Below are positions 1 to 8,005 of a DNA stretch of 51,032 nt, piece by piece; positions within the stretch are counted from its first letter, which is position 1; each line of letters opens with the position of its first letter. Source of the DNA: RGUW01 sp040399325 (GTDB lineage: Bacteria; Cyanobacteriota; Cyanobacteriia; PCC-6307; Cyanobiaceae); the NCBI GenBank assembly GCA_040399325.1, contig JBBASJ010000009.1:1-51032 (forward strand), read 5' to 3'. The position numbers were made by a program, and so were the translations under genes. The notes beneath the pieces are model-generated. The model saw only the letters and a list, made by a program, of their open reading frames with translations. It made no database searches and was not told the origin of the DNA.

Positions 1-908
1 TGGAGATCCGTCGCCGGCCACCCAACCCCAAGGTGAAGGTGGCCCACCTCGAATACGCCGTTCCCCACGCGGAGGGCGAACCCCGGCACATCCTTGAGGA
101 GATCGTCTGGGCCAAAGACCGCGAAGTGGCCAACGCCCGCGAACGGGTGAGCCTTGAGCAGCTGCGCCAGCAGCTCGAGGGCCTGCCGGCCTGCCATGAC
201 TTTGCAGCGGCCCTGCGCGCCAGCTGCCGCAAACCGGCGGTGATCGCCGAGATCAAGAAGGCCAGTCCCAGCAAAGGGGTGATCCGCGCCGACTTCGACC
301 CGGTGGCGATCGCCCGGGGCTATGCCGCGGGGGGCGCCAGCTGCCTCTCGGTGCTGACCGACAAACAGTTCTTCCAGGGTGGCTTTGAGGTGCTGGTGCA
401 GGTGCGCCAGAGCGTCGAACTGCCGCTGCTCTGCAAAGACTTCATCCTGAGCCCCTACCAGCTGTACCAGGCGAGGGTGGCCGGTGCCGATGCGGCCCTG
501 CTGATCGCGGCGATCCTGGAGGACCAGGACCTGACCTACCTGCACAAAGCCGCCCGCAGCCTGGGGCTGACGGTGCTGATCGAGGTGCACGACGGCGATG
601 AACTGGCGCGCGTGCTGGCCCTGCCGCTGTGGCAGCAGGCCGGTGCCGGCACCCACACCCTGATCGGGATCAACAATCGCGACCTCAGCAGCTTTGCGGT
701 TGACCTGGGAACCACCGAGCGACTGACCGCCCAGTTCGCTGACCAGATCCGCGCCAGCGGAGCCCTGCTGGTGAGCGAGTCGGGCCTGTTCACCCGCGAC
801 GATCTGGACCGGGTCCAGGGCGCCGGCGCCGATGCGGTGCTGGTGGGTGAAGCCTTGATGCGCCAGAGCGATGTGACCACCGCCCTGGAAACCCTGATCG
901 GGGGGTGA
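1..908 (+). CDS. trpC: Indole-3-glycerol phosphate synthase (5' end just outside window)
   Basis: Closes the indole ring of 1-(o-carboxyphenylamino)-1-deoxyribulose 5-phosphate in cytosolic tryptophan synthesis. The reading frame is open from the first base. The first two bases are TG followed in frame by codons for EIRRRPPNPKVKV, a typical cyanobacterial TrpC N terminus, so the ATG very probably starts one base before the window and the protein would be about 302 residues. Family motifs appear in order: KKASPSKG (catalytic Lys), LCKDFI (second Lys), IEVHD (catalytic Glu), GINNRDL, SESG and VGEALM, which together make a complete TIM barrel. An internal GTG at 33 would cut off conserved N-terminal residues. 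The next gene (a pseudogene) begins 4 bases after the stop. Confidence 0.96.
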   Translation, partial: EIRRRPPNPKVKVAHLEYAVPHAEGEPRHILEEIVWAKDREVANARERVSLEQLRQQLEGLPACHDFAAALRASCRKPAVIAEIKKASPSKGVIRADFDPVAIARGYAAGGASCLSVLTDKQFFQGGFEVLVQVRQSVELPLLCKDFILSPYQLYQARVAGADAALLIAAILEDQDLTYLHKAARSLGLTVLIEVHDGDELARVLALPLWQQAGAGTHTLIGINNRDLSSFAVDLGTTERLTAQFADQIRASGALLVSESGLFTRDDLDRVQGAGADAVLVGEALMRQSDVTTALETLIGG

Positions 909-912
909 AGGC

Positions 913-1266
913 ATGGCGAACCGAGCCGCTGACTGGCTGCACCAGGCCAACCAGGATCTTGATCAGGCGCGGCTCAGTGCAGCTCACGGGCACCACGACT
1001 AGGCCTGTTTTGCCGCCCACCAGGCGGTTGAAAGCCCTCAAAGGCTTGCATCTTCACCATCGCCAGCAGGTGTGGGGCCATGGACTGGGGCGTCTGTTTC
1101 GCGACCGACCTGATGCGGTTCAGGGGGCCTGGTGGCCAGGGTCCACGAACTGGTGCAGCGGATGCGGATTCTTGATGGGCTGGACCTCCCGACCCGTCAC
1201 CCCGATAGCCTTCCAGATGGCGCCCCTGGTGATCACTTCGGGCACTTGCAGAGCACGGATGCCTGA
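913..1266 (+). pseudogene. HEPN-domain protein, pseudogene
   Basis: Recognised by reading across three frames. The first frame gives MANRAADWLHQANQDLDQAR, then a TAG where HEPN proteins usually have Trp (before ACFAAHQAVE). Near 1033 about two bases are missing and the frame shifts to KALKGLHLHHR. Near 1120 a second shift leads to GGLVARVHELVQRMRILDGL, then DLPTRHPDSLPDGAP and a final TGA at 1264-1266. The order AxxxAE/K, HxxxxGH, LDxxYxPTRYPDxxP is that of small HEPN proteins, normally the toxin or RNase partner of an MNT nucleotidyltransferase. One nonsense codon plus at least two frameshifts make a functional product unlikely. The MNT gene follows after 3 bases, as in intact HEPN/MNT operons. 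Confidence 0.85.
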
Positions 1267-1269
1267 ACC

Positions 1270-1692
1270 ATGCCGGTGCGCTTGCTGACGCCATCACTGC
1301 TGAAATGGCCTGAACCGACTGCGGTGCTCCAGGCCGTCAGGAGCTGGGCTGCAGCCCAGCGAATCGAGCGTGCTGGCTTTGAACGACTGGGCGTCTACGG
1401 AAGCTACCGCCGAGGGGATGCCGGGGTCGGGAGCGACCTCGATCTGGTGCTGATCGACCGCAAGGCGACCGGGACAGCCTCCGAGCGTTTGCGCCGATGG
1501 CCGTTTGAAATCGTGCCGCTGAGCTGCGACGCCTTGATCCTGACGCCAACGGAGTGGAACCAGTTGCTGCTCACTGGCTGTCCTGGTGCTGTGCAGGATC
1601 CAGCAACAGCAGCCATGGCCAAGGCTCTGGAGCGCGATTGCCGTTGGCTCTGGATTCGGGATGCGTGCGCCAAAGAGAAGAACCATGGCTGA
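1270..1692 (+). CDS. MNT-type nucleotidyltransferase (HEPN partner / minimal nucleotidyltransferase)
   Basis: Protein of 140 residues with the minimal nucleotidyltransferase core: GSYRRGDAGVGSDLDLVLID at about residues 44-63. This is the GSxxRG(x)nSDxD signature, with the two metal-binding Asp residues in SDLDLV. A later hydrophobic strand (FEIVPL) would carry the third carboxylate position in family members, but no clear Asp stands there, so catalysis is uncertain. In HEPN/MNT systems this protein is the antitoxin, which AMPylates the HEPN toxin. Here the HEPN gene just upstream is broken, so this gene is either an orphan antitoxin or has another role. Its last 8 bases overlap the next small ORF. 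Identification of the fold is firm; the present role is inference. Confidence 0.8.
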   Translation: MPVRLLTPSLLKWPEPTAVLQAVRSWAAAQRIERAGFERLGVYGSYRRGDAGVGSDLDLVLIDRKATGTASERLRRWPFEIVPLSCDALILTPTEWNQLLLTGCPGAVQDPATAAMAKALERDCRWLWIRDACAKEKNHG

Positions 1693-1861
1693 AACACCGC
1701 GTCCGGTCACACCCCTGACGGCCCTGGTCGTCAACGCCGACGGCCAGCTCACCTACATGGGCCAGGACGGCCAGCGCTACGTGATTGTGGGCAACAGCGA
1801 AGTGCTGGAAGCGTGGAATCAGGACAAGGATCAAGACAAGAAGCAAGACAACGGGTCCTGA
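1685..1861 (+). CDS. Small hypothetical protein, 58 aa
   Basis: ATG at 1685 lies inside the 3' end of the nucleotidyltransferase gene (8-base overlap), which suggests co-translation. The product is 58 residues: a Pro/Thr-rich start, a short beta-like segment (ALVVNADGQLTYMGQDGQRY, then VIVG) and a charged tail built on a QDKDQDKKQDN pattern. No catalytic motif, signal peptide or membrane segment is visible, and I do not recognise a family. It could be a third member of the neighbouring HEPN/MNT relic, or a spurious ORF. The overlap and the compact beta segment favour a real gene, but only moderately. Confidence 0.5.
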   Translation: MAETPRPVTPLTALVVNADGQLTYMGQDGQRYVIVGNSEVLEAWNQDKDQDKKQDNGS

Positions 1862-1992
1862 TCGGTGTCAGCAGACCAGATGGCGTGGTGCAGAGCAAGC
1901 GCCGTGGTTCAGAACAGAGCCCATGTCAGTTCTGACGATGACGTTGTCGTCAAGAGCGGCATGGACAACAATGCAATCAGCACACCCTGTCG

Positions 1993-3798
1993 ATGCTTAC
2001 CGTGGCCACGACGTCTGATCGCTATCTGGCCCTGAGCGGCGGAGGCTGGAACGCCCACTCATCCCACGCGGGCCTGCTGGCCGGGGCCATGGATGCACTG
2101 GCCGCAACGGGGAAGGACAACAACATCGACAACCTGCTGGGCCAGGTCAAGAAGCTGTCCTCCAGTTCAGGCGGAACCTGGTTTTCAACCCAGTTGTCGT
2201 ATGCCGATGCATTCCGCAAGCAGTTTGAATCCCGAAGTGGCCGCGACAGCTACACCACATCCGGATACAACGGTGAGCTCCGCAAGCTCTTTGAGGGACT
2301 GGGTTACAACGCCGACGGCTCCGTTAAACTACCCCCCCTGACTGGTGCTGCAAAGCTGTCCTTTGACCTGCTGAACAAAGGTCTTGACCTCATCATTCAG
2401 GAGGTAGCAAAACTCACCGGTGTTGCCGAAAAAACAATCAGAACAGGTCTTGATACAGCTCTGTTCACAGGCTCTTTGGCTCTAGACACCACGATCAAAT
2501 CGGGCATCAGCTGGCTTGGTTTCGTCAACAATTACGTCAACAAACCCCTCGACATCGGTGGCGCGCTCAACGGCCTCACCCTGGAGTCCAGCCGCAATCC
2601 ATGGGCCCAGGACGTGGATCTAATTCTTCCGGGCGTAATGCAGACTTCGGAGGTCGCCCTGGGAAGCTATCTGAATCAGCTGAACATTCCTGCCGTGGTC
2701 ACGCACAGGGCGACTCCGAATGGTTCGGTACCCAGCCAGCTGCACTTCACCCCCGTTTCCCTGATCTCCAAAGCAGGCAGCAGCGCCGGTGCCAACCCGA
2801 CCGGCCAGGCACTGTTCACGGCGGGCGATTTCACCTCGACCTATCAGGGTGAGGTGCTGGGAGTGCGTACCGGCAGAGCCGTCAAGAAGGTCATTCCCTC
2901 AAGTCTGTCCAACAAGCTGGACATTGCAACAGTCAGCGCGATTTCGTCGGCCGCCGTCGGAATGCTTGCCGGCCCGGACTCACTGACCTCAAGCCTTTTT
3001 GACAATCCAAACATCCCTGCTCTGGCCAAGGCAGCCCTGAACACTGCACAGGACGCCTTTGCCGTCCTGATGAAGGATCTGGCGCCTGGTGTGAGCATCC
3101 AGAACGGGATTCTGGGCCCGGTGCCGCAGCTGAGCGCATCCCAGCGCAACGTCAGCGGCGCAGCCGACGTCGGCGGGGTCCGTATGGCCGACAGCGGCTA
3201 TCTCGACAATTCAGCGGTCGCCTTTCTTGTGCGCGACATCCAGGAATCCAAAGGCACGGCCTCGCCGTTCAACATCACGTTGTGGATGCAATCCAATGAG
3301 GCCGCCGATCCGGTGACCGGCCTCAACAAACGTGTACGGATCGCAGCCGATGCGTCAAGCCTCAGCACTTTTGGTTTGCCCTCAGAGGTGCCGCAGATCT
3401 TTGGACAATCGAAAGGAGACGGCAGCCTCGATGGCGATCGCATCATCCAGGCGCTGTCCCCACCGGGACTCCCGATTTACGTACCTGCCGCGACGATCTT
3501 CGATCCGTCAGCCTGGTACGGAAAGACCAAAGCAGACTGGAGCTACAGCAAGGACAACATCAACCTGTCCTATTTCAACCTTGACGTCACCACAGTTGAC
3601 AACAAAACCTTTGGCATCAAGGCGGGCCAGAGTGGCAAACTCCACATCTTCAATGCCGTCAATCCAGAATCTTTTGCAGCCCCGCTGAACTTCGGCTACC
3701 TGAACGAATACGACCAGAATTACAGCGTGATTCGCGACGCCATTGCCAATGGGGGTGGATTCAATGTGCTCAAGGACGCCCTTGGCATCACCGTCTGA
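1993..3798 (+). CDS. Patatin-superfamily lipase of the cytosolic phospholipase A2 / lysophospholipase type
   Basis: Protein of 601 residues. It begins with SDRYLALSGGGWNAHSSH (oxyanion-hole glycines at 16-18), followed by KLSSSSGGTWFST with the probable nucleophile Ser59. Near residue 400 comes ADSGYLDNSAV, which matches the DSG catalytic-Asp motif of eukaryotic cPLA2/lysophospholipase B rather than the DGG of plant patatins. The Ser59/Asp400 dyad and the spacing fit a cPLA2-like acyl hydrolase acting on phospholipids or lysophospholipids. No signal peptide or membrane segment is evident, so a cytosolic or peripheral membrane location is likely. The frame opens at 1942, but ATG 1993 is the first plausible start. 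Parts of the 5' half (about 2380-2560) are more AT-rich than neighbouring genes, which hints at transfer. It stands alone between the small ORF and the rpsD terminator. The substrate is unknown. Confidence 0.8.
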   Translation: MLTVATTSDRYLALSGGGWNAHSSHAGLLAGAMDALAATGKDNNIDNLLGQVKKLSSSSGGTWFSTQLSYADAFRKQFESRSGRDSYTTSGYNGELRKLFEGLGYNADGSVKLPPLTGAAKLSFDLLNKGLDLIIQEVAKLTGVAEKTIRTGLDTALFTGSLALDTTIKSGISWLGFVNNYVNKPLDIGGALNGLTLESSRNPWAQDVDLILPGVMQTSEVALGSYLNQLNIPAVVTHRATPNGSVPSQLHFTPVSLISKAGSSAGANPTGQALFTAGDFTSTYQGEVLGVRTGRAVKKVIPSSLSNKLDIATVSAISSAAVGMLAGPDSLTSSLFDNPNIPALAKAALNTAQDAFAVLMKDLAPGVSIQNGILGPVPQLSASQRNVSGAADVGGVRMADSGYLDNSAVAFLVRDIQESKGTASPFNITLWMQSNEAADPVTGLNKRVRIAADASSLSTFGLPSEVPQIFGQSKGDGSLDGDRIIQALSPPGLPIYVPAATIFDPSAWYGKTKADWSYSKDNINLSYFNLDVTTVDNKTFGIKAGQSGKLHIFNAVNPESFAAPLNFGYLNEYDQNYSVIRDAIANGGGFNVLKDALGITV

Positions 3799-3828
3799 GC
3801 CAGGCGTCCGGCAACGCAGCCAGCCACA

Positions 3829-3853
3829 AAAAAGCCCGGCAGTGGCCGGGCTT
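3829..3853 (-). terminator. Rho-independent terminator of rpsD
   Basis: Perfect 7-bp stem (GCCCGGC at 3834-3840 with GCCGGGC at 3845-3851) and a 4-base loop, extended by two A:T pairs. On the minus strand it is followed by a run of T (complement of the A run at 3828-3833). It lies about 75 bases past the rpsD stop. It faces the end of the lipase gene but lacks a good T run on the plus strand. Confidence 0.85.
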
Positions 3854-3928
3854 CGAAATCTGCTGACGGACTGCGACTGGCTTCCTTGACGGGCGGACGA
3901 CCGCTGAGCCATGCAGCCTACGGGCTGA

Positions 3929-4537
3929 TCAGACCTTGCGGCTGTAGAACTCAACCACAAGGAGTTCGTTGATCTCAAGAGCCACCCACTCACGCTCGCA
4001 CTTGCTGATGACCTTGGCGACTTGCTTGGCCTTGTCGAGCTCCAGGTGCGGGGGAATGTTGGCCAGACCGGGGAACTCCAGGTTGCCTTCGGCGAGCTTC
4101 TTGCTCTGCTTGCGTTCGCGGATGGCGACCACGTCGCCGGCCTTGCACTGGTAGCTGGCGATGTCGACGACACGGCCGTTGACGGTCACATGGCCGTGGT
4201 TCACCAGCTGGCGGGCACCGGGCACGGTGGGGCCAAAGCCAAGGCGGAAACAGATGTTGTCGAGGCGGTTCTCGAGCAGCTTGAGCAGGTTGGTTCCGGT
4301 GGAACCCTCCTGGGCACGGGCTTTCTTGACGTAGCGCACAAGCTGACGTTCAGAAATGCCGTAGTTGAAGCGAAGCTTCTGCTTCTCTTCGAGGCGGATG
4401 GCGTATTCGGAGCGCTTGCGACGGGCTTGGCCGTGCTGACCGGGGGGATAGGACCGCTTTGCGGCCTTCCGGGTGAGACCAGGGAGATCTCCCAAGCGCC
4501 GCGTGATCCTCAGGCGAGGGCCGCGGTAGCGAGACAT
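3929..4537 (-). CDS. rpsD: 30S ribosomal protein S4
   Basis: Primary assembly protein of the small ribosomal subunit that binds 16S rRNA and contributes to decoding accuracy. The 202-residue product beginning MSRYRGPRLRITRRLG has the usual bacterial S4 length and order: a basic N-terminal RNA-binding domain with RKAAKRSYPPGQHG and SEYAIRLEEKQKLRFNYG, then the S4 domain containing RLDNICFRLGF and RQLVNHGHVTVNGRVVDI. The start ATG at 4535-4537 was chosen because upstream in-frame codons do not resemble S4. Transcription is monocistronic toward the terminator at 3829-3853. The gene is divergent from yidD, with about 120 bases between the two starts. Confidence 0.98.
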   Translation of the reverse strand: MSRYRGPRLRITRRLGDLPGLTRKAAKRSYPPGQHGQARRKRSEYAIRLEEKQKLRFNYGISERQLVRYVKKARAQEGSTGTNLLKLLENRLDNICFRLGFGPTVPGARQLVNHGHVTVNGRVVDIASYQCKAGDVVAIRERKQSKKLAEGNLEFPGLANIPPHLELDKAKQVAKVISKCEREWVALEINELLVVEFYSRKV

Positions 4538-4657
4538 GAAATCGGCAGTTGAAGGGACAACGGCGCCAGGGCCCAGGCATGCTGGGGGAAACCCCGACGG
4601 CCTGGAGCTTTGCAGCGCCAACGTTCGATCCTATCGGGTGACCCCCTGGGCGCCCTG

Positions 4658-4858
4658 ATGCTGGCCCTGATCGGCCTGTACCGGCAGTGGATCTCGCCGT
4701 TGCTGGGGCCGCGCTGCCGCTTCATTCCGAGCTGCAGCGCCTATGGGATGGAGGCCATCAGCCGCCACGGGGCCCTGCGCGGCGGCTGGCTGACCCTCAA
4801 ACGTCTGCTGCGCTGCCACCCGTGGACCCCGTGCGGCTGCGATCCGGTGCCTGACTGA
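4658..4858 (+). CDS. yidD: Membrane protein insertion efficiency factor YidD
   Basis: Small amphipathic inner-membrane-associated protein that assists YidC/Sec insertion. The product of 66 residues contains the diagnostic run SPLLGPRCRFIPSCSAYG followed by AI, and the C-terminal LRCHPWTPCGCDPVP. The three-Cys pattern and length are standard for the family. ATG 4658 gives the typical MLALIGLYRQWISP start; an in-frame TTG at 4610 would add 16 residues of no family likeness. The stop codon shares one base with the ATG of the next gene, so the two are probably coupled. yidC itself is elsewhere in the window (18178-19317). Confidence 0.93.
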   Translation: MLALIGLYRQWISPLLGPRCRFIPSCSAYGMEAISRHGALRGGWLTLKRLLRCHPWTPCGCDPVPD

Positions 4859-5130
4859 TGGAGCTGCTGCTCTACAGCCGTCAGGGCTGCTGCCTCTGCG
4901 CCGGCCTCGAAGACAGGCTGCGTGCCCTCGAGCCCCCGCCGTTGCTCACCGTGATCGATGTCGATGGTGACGAAACGCTGCAGGCGCGCTATGGCCTTGC
5001 GGTGCCGCTGCTGGCGCTGAGCCGCCCGGGTGGCAGCCCGCAGGTGCTGCCGCGGGTCTCGCCACGCTTGTCGGGAGACGGTCTGGCCCGGTGGCTGCAG
5101 CAGCAGCTCGCAGACGCCGACCTCGCTTAG
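4858..5130 (+). CDS. Glutaredoxin-like (DUF836) thiol protein
   Basis: Ninety residues with a beta strand MELLLYSRQ, a CCLC motif (CxxC-type) at residues 11-14, an alpha helix, a second strand LLTVIDVDGDETL and a VPLLALS strand holding the cis-Pro expected of thioredoxin folds. This matches the short glutaredoxin-like DUF836 family found next to yidD and murE in cyanobacteria. A role in thiol redox or Cys delivery is plausible, but the substrate is not known. It overlaps the yidD stop by one base and precedes murE by 25 bases, so all three genes are probably co-transcribed. Confidence 0.85.
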   Translation: MELLLYSRQGCCLCAGLEDRLRALEPPPLLTVIDVDGDETLQARYGLAVPLLALSRPGGSPQVLPRVSPRLSGDGLARWLQQQLADADLA

Positions 5131-5155
5131 AAAGGGCGCCTGCATCCCTCCGCTG

Positions 5156-6658
5156 ATGGCTGAGCTGCTTCATTCGCTGCTGCATCAGGTGGGTCTGGCG
5201 CCCAACGACCAGCTGGCGAACACGGCGGTCACCAGCATCAGTTGCGATTCGCGCCGTCAGGGCCGCGGCAGTCTGTTCATCGGCATTGAAGGAACGCGCG
5301 TTGATGGCGGCATCCATTGGCGCGAGGCCCTCGCCGGCGGTGCCTGCGCAGCCTTGATCAGCGAAGCCGCAGCAGCAGCAGCGCCCCCCGAGCCTGAGGA
5401 TCCCGTCATCGTGATCGGCTCGCCGATGGCCCGCTGGGCCGGAGATCTGGCCGCGGCGTTCTGGCAGCAGCCCAGCCAACGCATGGCCCTGATCGGGGTC
5501 ACCGGCACCAACGGCAAGACCACCACCACGCACCTGATCGAACACCTGAGCGCGGCCTGCGGGCATCAGCCGGCCCTGTTCGGCACCCTGGTGAACCGCT
5601 GGCCCGGCCACAGCGTCACCGCCCAGCACACCACGGCCTTTGCCGACGTGCTGCAGGCCCAACTGGCCCAGGCGGTCGAGGCCGGAGCCCAGATCGGCGC
5701 CATGGAGGTGAGCTCCCATGCCCTCGACCAGCAGCGGGTGGCAGGCACCCGCTTCAGCGGTGCGGTGTTCACCAACCTCACCCAGGACCACCTCGACTAC
5801 CACCCCTCGATGGAGGCCTACTTCGAGGCCAAGGCCAGGCTGTTTGCCGAGCCGCTGCTCAAGCAGGGACTCCCCACCGCCGTGGTGAACGTCGATGACC
5901 CCTGGGGCGCCCGGCTGGCCCGGCAACTGGGAGCCGGCTGCTGGCGCAGCGCTCTGGAAGACGGCCGCGACGCCGAGCTGCGCATGGAGGCGCTCACCTT
6001 TCACCCCGCCGGGGTGCACGGCACCCTGGTGACCCCCATGGGCAACGCGGCCTTCAGCTCACCGCTGCTGGGCCGCTTCAACCTGATGAACCAACTGCAG
6101 GCCGTGGGGGCCCTGTTGCAGCAGGGTCTGCCCCTGGCCACCCTCGCCGCTGGCCTGGCCAGTTTTCGCGGCGTGCCGGGCCGCATGGAGCGGGTGCTGG
6201 TGGCAAGCCAGCACCCCCTGCCGGCGGTGTTGGTCGACTACGCCCACACCCCCGACGGTCTGAACAATGCCCTGGCCGCGAGCCGACCGTTTGCCACGGG
6301 CCAGCTGATCTGCGTGTTTGGCTGCGGTGGCGACCGCGATCGCAGCAAACGGCCCCAGATGGGGGCGATCGCCGCACGGCTGGCCGATCAGGTGGTGGTC
6401 ACCTCCGACAACCCCCGCAGCGAAGACCCCCAGCAGATTCTTGACGACGTGGTGGCGGGCATCCCCGCCGGCACCAGGTTGGCGGTCGAAGCCGATCGCG
6501 CCCGCGCGATTGCGGCCGCCATTGCCGCTGCCGCACCGGGCGATCTGGTGCTGATCGCCGGCAAGGGCCATGAGGACTACCAGATCCTGGGCAGCACCAA
6601 GGTTCACTTCGACGACCGCGAAGAAGCCGAAAAAGCGCTGCGGGCGCGGCTGATCTGA
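5156..6658 (+). CDS. murE: UDP-N-acetylmuramoyl-L-alanyl-D-glutamate--2,6-diaminopimelate ligase
   Basis: Cytosolic ATP-dependent ligase that adds meso-diaminopimelate to the peptidoglycan precursor UDP-MurNAc-L-Ala-D-Glu. The product is 500 residues, the usual MurE length. Features in order: N-terminal substrate domain (SCDSRRQGRGSLFIG), P-loop GVTGTNGKTTT at about residues 118-128, MEVSSHAL, TNLTQDHLDYH, C-terminal LVDYAHTPDGL, and FGCGGDRDRSKRP. The motif TSDNPRSEDP (DNPR) is the signature of DAP-specific rather than Lys-specific MurE, consistent with a cyanobacterium. ATG 5156 gives MAELLHSLL; longer in-frame extensions run into the upstream gene. It faces the class V enzyme gene with a 22-base gap. 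Confidence 0.97.
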   Translation: MAELLHSLLHQVGLAPNDQLANTAVTSISCDSRRQGRGSLFIGIEGTRVDGGIHWREALAGGACAALISEAAAAAAPPEPEDPVIVIGSPMARWAGDLAAAFWQQPSQRMALIGVTGTNGKTTTTHLIEHLSAACGHQPALFGTLVNRWPGHSVTAQHTTAFADVLQAQLAQAVEAGAQIGAMEVSSHALDQQRVAGTRFSGAVFTNLTQDHLDYHPSMEAYFEAKARLFAEPLLKQGLPTAVVNVDDPWGARLARQLGAGCWRSALEDGRDAELRMEALTFHPAGVHGTLVTPMGNAAFSSPLLGRFNLMNQLQAVGALLQQGLPLATLAAGLASFRGVPGRMERVLVASQHPLPAVLVDYAHTPDGLNNALAASRPFATGQLICVFGCGGDRDRSKRPQMGAIAARLADQVVVTSDNPRSEDPQQILDDVVAGIPAGTRLAVEADRARAIAAAIAAAAPGDLVLIAGKGHEDYQILGSTKVHFDDREEAEKALRARLI

Positions 6659-6680
6659 GCAGGGCCGCCGCGCCCGGGGG

Positions 6681-7853
6681 TCACAGCGCCGCCAGGGCCG
6701 CGAGCAGCTGGTCGATTTCGGCGTCGGTGGTGGTGATGTGAATGCAGGCCCGCAGGCAATCAGGCTGGTCGAGACGTCGGATCCAGATGCCGGCTCGCCC
6801 CAGGGTCTCGACCACGTCGGCGGTGTTGCGGGGCTGGCCGGTTGCGTCGCTCAGGGTGAAACTGACGAGGCCTGCCGGCGGTGGCTCCGCCAGCAGCGTC
6901 CGGGCACCATCGAGACGCTGCAGGCCTTGCCAGAGTCGTGCACTACCCCGACAGATGGTCTGCAGGCGCTGCGCAGGGGTGCCCTGGCCTGCCAGAAGCT
7001 CAAGCGACGTCGCCAGCCCACTGGCCAGGGGGACGCAACTGGTGGCCACCTCAAAACGCCGCGCATCCTGATGAAACAGGCTGGACGCAGACGCCTCATG
7101 CCGCAGGCTGCGCCAACCGATCACGGTGGGCCGGGCCTGCTCGAGCAAGCGCTCGGAGAGCGCCACCCCACCCAGCCCCTCTGGCCCGCAGCACCATTTG
7201 TGACCGGTGAAGGCATAGATGTCGGCGTGGGGAGCGTCAGCATCCACTGCGATCGAACCCAGCGACTGCGCCGCATCGACCAGCAACCAGGGCTGCCTGG
7301 GGTGCTGTTGCAACCGCTCGGCCACGGCAGCGATCGGCATGAGCGCGCCGCTGTTCCAGAGGAGATGCGACACCACCACGAGGCGAGTGCGGGGGGTCAG
7401 ATGCTGGTCGAGCTGCTCCAGCACGGCCCCCGCGAGCTCACCCTGGGCCGTTGCCATGCAGAGCTCGAGCAGCGGCAGCGTGGCCACGTTGAGCCCCTCA
7501 CGGCGTGCGAGCTCGTGACAGGCAGCCACAACCCCGGGGTGCTCGCAGTCGCTGATCAACAGCGCATCGCCCGGCTCCCAGGGCAGGCCCCACAGGGGCA
7601 ACACACACCCAGCACTCACGTTCTCGGTGAGAGCAAGCCGGTGGGGTCCCACACCACACAACCCGGCGAGTGACTGGCGCACCCGGGCCGTCTGCTCGGC
7701 AAGAAAGGGCCACACCGTGGTGGTGAAGGGCCCCAACTGCTGAATGGCCTGCCAGCTGGCCGTCATCGCCTCGAGCGACGGGGTGGGCAAGGGCCCCTGG
7801 CCGCCGTAGTTGAAGTAGGTCTTGCCCGCCAGAGCTGGGCAGAACTCACGCAT
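6681..7853 (-). CDS. Class V PLP enzyme, NifS-like; probable L-cysteine/cystine C-S lyase
   Basis: About 390 residues, fold-type I, class V aminotransferase family. The PLP-binding lysine sits in YAFTGHKWCCGPEGLGG; an upstream LLVDAAQSLG supplies the Asp and Gln that contact the cofactor. The N terminus KTYFNYGGQGPLP resembles the cyanobacterial C-DES group, which cleaves cystine or cysteine to release persulfide for Fe-S assembly. I cannot exclude an ordinary cysteine desulfurase or an isopenicillin-epimerase-like enzyme. A conserved active Cys loop as in SufS/IscS is not obvious, which fits a lyase. Two adjacent starts exist (GTG 7856, ATG 7853); ATG is preferred. It converges on murE. Confidence 0.75.
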   Translation of the reverse strand: MREFCPALAGKTYFNYGGQGPLPTPSLEAMTASWQAIQQLGPFTTTVWPFLAEQTARVRQSLAGLCGVGPHRLALTENVSAGCVLPLWGLPWEPGDALLISDCEHPGVVAACHELARREGLNVATLPLLELCMATAQGELAGAVLEQLDQHLTPRTRLVVVSHLLWNSGALMPIAAVAERLQQHPRQPWLLVDAAQSLGSIAVDADAPHADIYAFTGHKWCCGPEGLGGVALSERLLEQARPTVIGWRSLRHEASASSLFHQDARRFEVATSCVPLASGLATSLELLAGQGTPAQRLQTICRGSARLWQGLQRLDGARTLLAEPPPAGLVSFTLSDATGQPRNTADVVETLGRAGIWIRRLDQPDCLRACIHITTTDAEIDQLLAALAAL

Positions 7854-8005
7854 CACACGTCATAGGAGAAGAAGTATCCATCCTCCCAAAACAACAACGC
7901 GAACATGCACGAATTGCAAAACACGACGCGAATGCACCTGAACAGATCGAATTTCACATCAAAGCAAACTCACGTGCTTGCTGCTCCGATCAAGTCGGGT
8001 TAACG

